From NCBI GenBank assembly GCA_001661245.1, contig KV454014.1, positions 713,911-735,929 of the forward strand: a DNA stretch of 22,019 nt. Direction: 5' to 3'. The notes under the pieces were generated by a model. The model saw nothing but the letters and a program-made list of their open reading frames with translations. It was not told the DNA's origin and made no database searches. Below are positions 17,527-22,019 of this stretch, one piece after another. The stretch's first letter is position 1, and every line of letters starts with the position of its first letter. The DNA is from Pachysolen tannophilus NRRL Y-2460. Lineage: Eukaryota > Ascomycota > Pichiomycetes > Alaninales > Pachysolenaceae. The position numbers and the translations under genes were made by a program.

Positions 17527-18066
17527 AAGTAAAAAAGCATAGAAACAAATCAACTTGAGTTGTTTCAGTAATTGCACACAATTAACAACACACAACCAAA
17601 ACTTTGGTTCTTCAAGCAATTAAATCATGGCTCATTTACTCATTTACTCATTTATGAAGAGCTATCAACACTAAACAGAGTTTCTTTCCATTTTTATCCC
17701 CAATTGAAAAGTATATGAACTTCAATGTTTAATCCAAAATTTCCTATTTAGGTTATGATAATAGATACTTGATGGAAAATATCATGCATAATTTTGCATA
17801 TATCTGCATATAGCCGCAGATACACATTCCTCATGAGTTATAAAGGTATATTTCATTTGGATAACCTAACCAAATCGAGATCAATATAGAAGCTAAAAGA
17901 TTCAAAGTAAAACAAATGATGAACTCTTTCATCTTTTTGTTTACTATAGCAGTCCATTATCTTTGCGCTTCCCTGATTTCCAAAAAAAAACCAATGTACT
18001 TGCTACTTGCTCGATACTGGTCAAGATCTTAAAAAAAAAGACGGAGAAGTAAAGCCGAAAAAACCG

Positions 18067-18128
18067 TATATTCTCCTTTTCGGAGAATATATTTTTTATA
18101 ATTTATAATCTTCTCCTTTTCGGAGAAG
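18067..18128. repeat. Pair of identical-core inverted repeats upstream of FRA1
   Basis: The 17-bp sequence TTCTCCTTTTCGGAGAA occurs twice, at 18071-18087 and 18111-18127, 40 bp apart start to start. Each copy is an inverted repeat around a TTTTC spacer; the first extends to 10-bp arms (18067-18091), the second to 7-bp arms (18110-18128). A third half-copy, CGGAGAAG, lies at 18042-18049. The symmetric CTCC/GGAG half-sites and 40-bp spacing suggest paired binding sites for a dimeric regulator. Alternatively, if transcribed, they would form two stable hairpins. Confidence 0.6.
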
Positions 18129-18210
18129 CTCTTCAGAAGATAACGGTTGGAAGGCTGGCCTGGTCGGTGGGTTTTAAAGGTATTATTTCAGTTGATGTTA
18201 TCAAAGGTGT

Positions 18211-18211
18211 G

Positions 18212-18243
<32 letters not shown>
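18211..18243. repeat. TA dinucleotide tract before FRA1
   Basis: An almost pure TA repeat broken by one ACA step, ending about 25 bp before the FRA1 start codon. It could supply TATA function, but it lies very close to the start codon for that. Confidence 0.7.
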
Positions 18244-18313
18244 GTATGTTTTGATTGAGATTGAAGAATGTGTTTTAAAGCTTCTGGAAGCTTGGATCTG
18301 TCTGAGAAATTGA
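18242..18313 (+). other. Upstream ORF overlapping the FRA1 start
   Basis: An ATG at 18242 opens a 23-codon frame (TGA at 18311-18313) that runs out of frame across the FRA1 start codon at 18268. If FRA1 transcripts begin upstream of 18242, ribosomes starting here would bypass the FRA1 start. If they begin between 18249 and 18268 it has no effect. A second ATG at 18246 stops after two codons. Confidence 0.3.
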
Positions 18314-20445
18314 AGAAATCCAATGAAAGATCGACTTCTTGTTTAACTTCTTTATCTTCGTATTTCTTCAAAACCAATAGCAATAAACAACTGCTAACTT
18401 CATCAGTTGTCAAACACCACAATGAGCAACTGCAATTAAAATATGAACGATTCTTAGCTGAGTATGAAGATTATCAATTGGAATATGAGGATGATAATTT
18501 TTTGGATGATCAAGTGACTTTACATAATTTATCTGATGGGAATAGTAAGAAAGATATTAAAATTGAAACTTTTGATTCGACCAAGAGATTAAAAGAATTG
18601 CGCAAAATCATGATACAGTATGGGATAGGAGTTTACATTATTCCTTCAGAAGATGAGCATTTGAGTGAGTATACTTCACCAAAGGACAGGAAAAGAGAAT
18701 ATATATCTGGTTTTACTGGATCAGCTGGTATTGCCATTGTCACGGTTACCTCTTCTTCCACTTCTTCAACAATAGAAGGCGAGGCTGCTCTTTCTACGGA
18801 TGGAAGGTACTATCTTCAGCTGGAACAGCAATTAGATGATAATTGGACGTTATTGAAACAAACAGTGCCATCTGTACCTTCCTGGCAAAGTTGGACAATA
18901 GAAAAAGCACTTAAAAATTCTTTTAGTAAAAAAATTTCTGTCGATCCAAAACTTATTTCCTTCAACCTTGGTAATTGGTTTGAGAAAAAATGTCAAGAAT
19001 TGAATCTTGTATTTGAACCAAAGATGGAAAATTTGATTGATTTGGTTTGGTCTAATAATGGTGAACTGCCAAGTTTTGAAGATTCAATAGTTTATGAATT
19101 ACCGTTGAAATATACTGGTATTCATGCAAACGATAAGATTCTGAAAATTAGATCTATTTTAAAAGAAAATAAGTGCCACTCATTAGTTGTAACTGCATTG
19201 GATGATATAGCCTGGTTGCTAAACTTAAGAGCAAATGATATTCCATATAATCCCGTGTTCTTCTCTTATGTTATATTAACGATTAACGATGTCTTTTGTT
19301 ATATTAATGATAAGAAAATTGATTCTGAAGCATCAAATTATTTGTCACAAATTGATGGATTGTCTTTGGCTCCATATGAAAAATTTTGGGAAGAACTACC
19401 TGCAAAACTATTATTATCTTCGTCGTTGACTCCTTCAGAAAAGAAAAAAATTATGTTACCTAAAAATGCAACATATGCATTATTTTCCAATATTCCTACA
19501 GTATCGAATGAAATTATTAATAAAGATTTAATATCAGAATTAAAAGCAATTAAAAATGAAGCTGAAATTGAAGGGGCAAGGCGTGCTCAATTTAAAGATG
19601 GGATTGCACTAGCTCGATTTTTTGCATGGTTAGAGTATCAGCTCATTTTTAAAGGAGAAACCATTGATGAATGGACAGCAGCCGAGAAAAACGAATATTA
19701 TCGCAGCGTGTTACCAAATTTTAAAGGTTTATCTTTTGATACTATTTCATCTTCAGGGAAAAATGCAGCTATTATCCATTACTCTCCTACAAAGGATAAT
19801 TTTGACATAATAAATCCAAGAGAAATTTATTTATGTGATTCTGGTGGACATTACCTTGATGGTACCACCGATATTACAAGAACTCTCCATTTTGGCAAAC
19901 CAACAAAAGAACAAGTGACAAATTACACACTTGTTTTAAAGGGACATTTGGGTCTTTGTATGGAAATTTTTCCTGAAGGAACAAACAGTGCCGCAATGGA
20001 CATATTAGCAAGAACACCTCTCTGGAAACAAGGTTTAAATTACAATCATGGTACTGGTCATGGTATAGGTTCATTTCTATGTGTACATGAAGGTCCGATA
20101 TATATTGGAAGAAATATTGAACTAAAGAAAAATCATTTTATAAGTGATGAACCAGGTTTTTATAAAGATGGCGAATATGGAATAAGACTTGAATCTGATA
20201 TTTTGTGTTGTGAAGACAAATCAAAGCAGAAATTTAATGAAAAGGCTTTCTTAAAATTTGATTATTTAACAAAAGTTCCTTTTTGCAGGAAATTGATTGA
20301 TAAGAAATTGTTAAGTGATGAAGAAATAAACTGGCTTAATGCGTATAATCTGCAATTAAGAGAGGATTTAATTCCGTTTTTGGAACAGGAATTCAATGAT
20401 ATAAGAGCTGTTCGGTGGTTACTAAGAGAGACTCAACCTTTATAA
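18268..20445 (+). CDS. FRA1: Aminopeptidase-P-like protein Fra1
   Basis: A 725-residue M24B (Xaa-Pro aminopeptidase) family protein matching S. cerevisiae Fra1 (YLL029W), a cytosolic protein that with Fra2 and glutaredoxins reports mitochondrial Fe-S status to the iron regulators Aft1/Aft2. After a poorly conserved ~100-residue N-terminus come the creatinase-like domains (YIIPSEDEHLSEY, YISGFTGSAG, STDGRYYLQ) and the C-terminal pita-bread domain. All five metal ligands of the family are present: D524 (CDSGG), D535 (TTDITRT), H598 (GTGHGIGSF), E628 (DEPGFY) and E642 (RLESD). So the sequence looks catalytically competent. CTG-185, in DGRYYLQxEQQLD, and CTG-695 near the C-terminus align with Ala in S. 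cerevisiae; two other CTGs (19066, 19141) align with variable positions. An upstream out-of-frame ATG overlaps the start. Confidence 0.93.
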   Translation: MCFKASGSLDLSEKLKKSNERSTSCLTSLSSYFFKTNSNKQLLTSSVVKHHNEQLQLKYERFLAEYEDYQLEYEDDNFLDDQVTLHNLSDGNSKKDIKIETFDSTKRLKELRKIMIQYGIGVYIIPSEDEHLSEYTSPKDRKREYISGFTGSAGIAIVTVTSSSTSSTIEGEAALSTDGRYYLQLEQQLDDNWTLLKQTVPSVPSWQSWTIEKALKNSFSKKISVDPKLISFNLGNWFEKKCQELNLVFEPKMENLIDLVWSNNGELPSFEDSIVYELPLKYTGIHANDKILKIRSILKENKCHSLVVTALDDIAWLLNLRANDIPYNPVFFSYVILTINDVFCYINDKKIDSEASNYLSQIDGLSLAPYEKFWEELPAKLLLSSSLTPSEKKKIMLPKNATYALFSNIPTVSNEIINKDLISELKAIKNEAEIEGARRAQFKDGIALARFFAWLEYQLIFKGETIDEWTAAEKNEYYRSVLPNFKGLSFDTISSSGKNAAIIHYSPTKDNFDIINPREIYLCDSGGHYLDGTTDITRTLHFGKPTKEQVTNYTLVLKGHLGLCMEIFPEGTNSAAMDILARTPLWKQGLNYNHGTGHGIGSFLCVHEGPIYIGRNIELKKNHFISDEPGFYKDGEYGIRLESDILCCEDKSKQKFNEKAFLKFDYLTKVPFCRKLIDKKLLSDEEINWLNAYNLQLREDLIPFLEQEFNDIRAVRWLLRETQPL

Positions 20446-20773
20446 CAGACAATTTTTAGTATATAAAACAGTTTAAATTCAATTTCTTGAAATAAAGTAC
20501 AAAATACAAAATATTTAAATAATTATAAAAAAAAAAATTTAAAAATTTAAAATTTAAATCATAAAGGCGTAAAAATAATATAAAAGGCAACAAATAAAAA
20601 TAAAAAAAAAAAAAAAAAAAAAAAAGTCATTTTATTGTAAAGTTCAAAAAAAAGAATTGAGATAAACTAAAAATTGAATTCTCGTAGTGTTCTTTAATTC
20701 ATCAATCTACTTCTCATCTAATCTCCGCTAACAAGAGAACAAGAGTTAATTATCTTTTTCTCTCTTGATAATT
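20446..20773. terminator. Convergent 3' region between FRA1 and ERG3
   Basis: 328 bp between convergent genes, very A-rich on the plus strand, with a 24-A run at 20602-20625 and AATTTAAAAATTTAAAATTTAA repeats near 20536-20558. It presumably holds the 3' untranslated regions and polyadenylation signals of both genes. No gene recognised. Confidence 0.5.
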
Positions 20774-21940
20774 TTATAATTTTTTGGCAACTCTTCTTTT
20801 CAAAGTTTCTTCAGTTCCGTAAATTCTATCATCATTCTTACCTTCAACTTCATTTCTGATAACATCCATCTTTTTAGCCTGTTCATTCCAAACATTTTTA
20901 TCAACTTTTGCCTTTCTATCAAATAATTCTTGATCAGGTTTCCTATAACTTCCACCCAATCTATCCCATAATGTAGTGAATTGACCATAATTATAATTGA
21001 AATATAAATGATGTACAGTATGACATGCAGCACCATTTACAACAGGATCATTTGATAAATATTCACCATCATGGATCATAACAGTCCAGAAATTAACAAA
21101 AGTGAATAAGAACAAGTATGAAATCTTGTGCAATGGGAATATAAATGGATACCAATGATAAGGTAATGATTGCATATATCCATCTACAGGATGGAATGCA
21201 TGTGAAGCAAATGGGGTACAAACAATCCATTTATGATGAGGCTTGTGTAATTTCTTGTAGATTGGTGGATAATGTAATATACGATGGATGAAATATATAC
21301 CACAATCTGTAAATAATATAAACAGGACGTATTGGAACAGAACAGCTTTCCAACCTCCAGTAGTTTCATCAACATTTAAATATAATTTTGAATAACCTCT
21401 TAATTCTAATAAAAACCAAGGTAAAGTTAATAAAACCATTATTGGAATTGCACTTGAAGCTTGTTTAATCTCCAAAGACATTTGATTTTTCAAATATCTT
21501 GGATGATTAAAAATTGATTTATCAAATACTAAGTAATAACTGACAGATGCAGTAACAAAATATAATAACCATCCAAAAACACACATTATTATTGATAATG
21601 AAATCAGTTGTCTTATCATATTTGATCTGGGAAGCATCGAAGCATAAGTATAACAAGTTTCTGGGAAAAAATGTGTTGGAGACAACCCATAAATATCATT
21701 ACCACGTTCTGGAATATTTCCAACACCTTCAATAGTTTCAAAAATTGTAGACCAAGTACCACTCAGTGATAATTTTGACAGCAAAAGAGTATTTTCAGAA
21801 CTAAACGGAGATGTAGAGTTAAAATTATTAAAATATGGCTTCAAATTCGATGGTAAATTATTACTCAAAGATGCTGGAAATAAATTGGCATACAATTTAT
21901 CCAATAAAAAAGTATCTGCAATTTCCAAGACAATATCCAT
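20774..21940 (-). CDS. ERG3: Sterol C-5 desaturase
   Basis: Erg3 introduces the C-5(6) double bond into episterol in the ER membrane, late in ergosterol synthesis; it is a di-iron fatty-acid-hydroxylase-family enzyme. The 388-residue protein begins MDIVLEIAD at the ATG at 21940; an in-frame TTG two codons upstream is not a likely start. Hydrophobic segments lie near 111-137, 163-180 and 201-218. The three His boxes are intact: HRILH (H219, H223), HKPHH (232-236) and HTVHH (307-311), as is the [18 protein letters not shown]-type block (here [13 protein letters not shown], 141-153). CTG codons at residues 112, 201 and 206 fall where known Erg3 proteins vary (T/F, L/I and K/T as I recall), so they neither prove nor exclude alanine. 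The loss or inhibition of this enzyme is a known route to azole tolerance in yeasts. Confidence 0.97.
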   Translation of the reverse strand: MDIVLEIADTFLLDKLYANLFPASLSNNLPSNLKPYFNNFNSTSPFSSENTLLLSKLSLSGTWSTIFETIEGVGNIPERGNDIYGLSPTHFFPETCYTYASMLPRSNMIRQLISLSIIMCVFGWLLYFVTASVSYYLVFDKSIFNHPRYLKNQMSLEIKQASSAIPIMVLLTLPWFLLELRGYSKLYLNVDETTGGWKAVLFQYVLFILFTDCGIYFIHRILHYPPIYKKLHKPHHKWIVCTPFASHAFHPVDGYMQSLPYHWYPFIFPLHKISYLFLFTFVNFWTVMIHDGEYLSNDPVVNGAACHTVHHLYFNYNYGQFTTLWDRLGGSYRKPDQELFDRKAKVDKNVWNEQAKKMDVIRNEVEGKNDDRIYGTEETLKRRVAKKL

Positions 21941-21975
21941 GATCAATTTTTTTTTTTAATAAAAATAAGAATGAA

Positions 21976-22006
<31 letters not shown>

Positions 22007-22019
22007 ATATATATATATA
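21941..22019. promoter_or_regulatory. Start of ERG3 upstream region with 28-A run
   Basis: Only 79 bp upstream of the ERG3 start are inside the window. They contain an A-run of about 28 (21977-22004; a T-run on the ERG3 strand) followed by a TA dinucleotide tract to the end of the window. Poly(dA:dT) tracts like this exclude nucleosomes in yeast promoters. Confidence 0.5.

Larger units (their letters stand above)
17437..18267. promoter_or_regulatory. Divergent promoter between the yapsin gene and FRA1
   Basis: 831 bp, the longest gene-free stretch. Near the yapsin side a TATATATA lies at 17519-17526, 83 bp upstream of its ATG. In the middle are a CATTTACT triplication (about 17633-17656), three TGCATA units (about 17785-17810), and an inverted repeat TATCTGC/GCAGATA (17801-17822). 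On the FRA1 side are two matching hairpin repeats (listed separately) and a TA dinucleotide tract (about 18211-18243). A 15-codon open frame at 17626 is too short and repetitive to call. Confidence 0.6.

Noticed and set aside
17626-17673. Fifteen-codon frame in the yapsin/FRA1 promoter
   Set aside because: Made largely of the CATTTACT triplication; too short and with no supporting signal.
18110-18140. Heat-shock element from GAA/TTC units near the second hairpin
   Set aside because: The GAA and TTC units are not spaced in the 5-bp alternating pattern required of an HSE.
10635-20445. CUG read as serine (CTG-clade yeast)
   Set aside because: The four informative positions in ADE13 and FRA1 are alanine, not serine; only the Pcc1 position favours Ser, and it is less conserved.
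21941-21946. Two-codon upstream extension of ERG3
   Set aside because: It depends on a TTG start; the ATG at 21940 matches the MDxVLE start of known Erg3 proteins.
1-22019. tRNA genes, transposons, LTR elements or other mobile DNA
   Set aside because: I found no B-box-like GGTTCGA site with a matching fold, no terminal repeats with target duplications, and no reverse transcriptase, integrase or transposase motifs.

Overview
This is nuclear DNA from a budding yeast (Saccharomycotina). It is AT-rich, carries compact and mostly intronless genes separated by homopolymer-rich spacers, and almost every gene has a recognisable Saccharomyces cerevisiae counterpart. The most informative clue to the organism is the use of CTG codons. 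Both CTG codons in ADE13, and two of those in FRA1, fall where the S. cerevisiae orthologue (and, for three of the four, eukaryotic relatives generally) has alanine. That points to the CUG-Ala yeasts (Pachysolen, Nakazawaea, Peterozyma group). This is inferred from remembered alignments. If it is right, every CTG-encoded 'Leu' in a standard translation of this window should read Ala.

Layout from left to right: a gene-free AT-rich start; PCC1 (+, with one small intron); an NDUFAF7/MidA-type mitochondrial methyltransferase (-); RAT1 (+); an ESL1/ESL2-type Est1-like PIN-domain protein (+); ADE13 (+); a POM33/TMEM33-family membrane protein (+); DAD3 (-); a MID2/MTL1-type serine-rich cell-wall stress sensor (+); a yapsin-type GPI aspartyl protease (-); FRA1, an aminopeptidase-P-like protein (+); and ERG3, sterol C-5 desaturase (-). 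Twelve protein genes were found. No tRNA, rRNA, transposon, virus-like element or CRISPR array was recognised.

The genes are housekeeping functions without one shared pathway: tRNA t6A modification, mitochondrial methylation, nuclear RNA decay, purine synthesis, nuclear pore/ER membrane, kinetochore, cell wall, peptide turnover/iron signalling and ergosterol synthesis. Two local links are worth noting. PCC1 and an ESL gene are also neighbours in S. cerevisiae (YKR095W-A/YKR096W), and here they are separated by two genes. The Mid2-like sensor and the yapsin are convergent neighbours, and both belong to cell-wall integrity biology.

Odd points: the CTG usage, a Cys in the second active-site triad of the yapsin (D-C-G), a pair of near-identical hairpin repeats in the yapsin/FRA1 divergent promoter, an out-of-frame upstream ORF overlapping the FRA1 start, and long length-variable serine repeats in the sensor gene.
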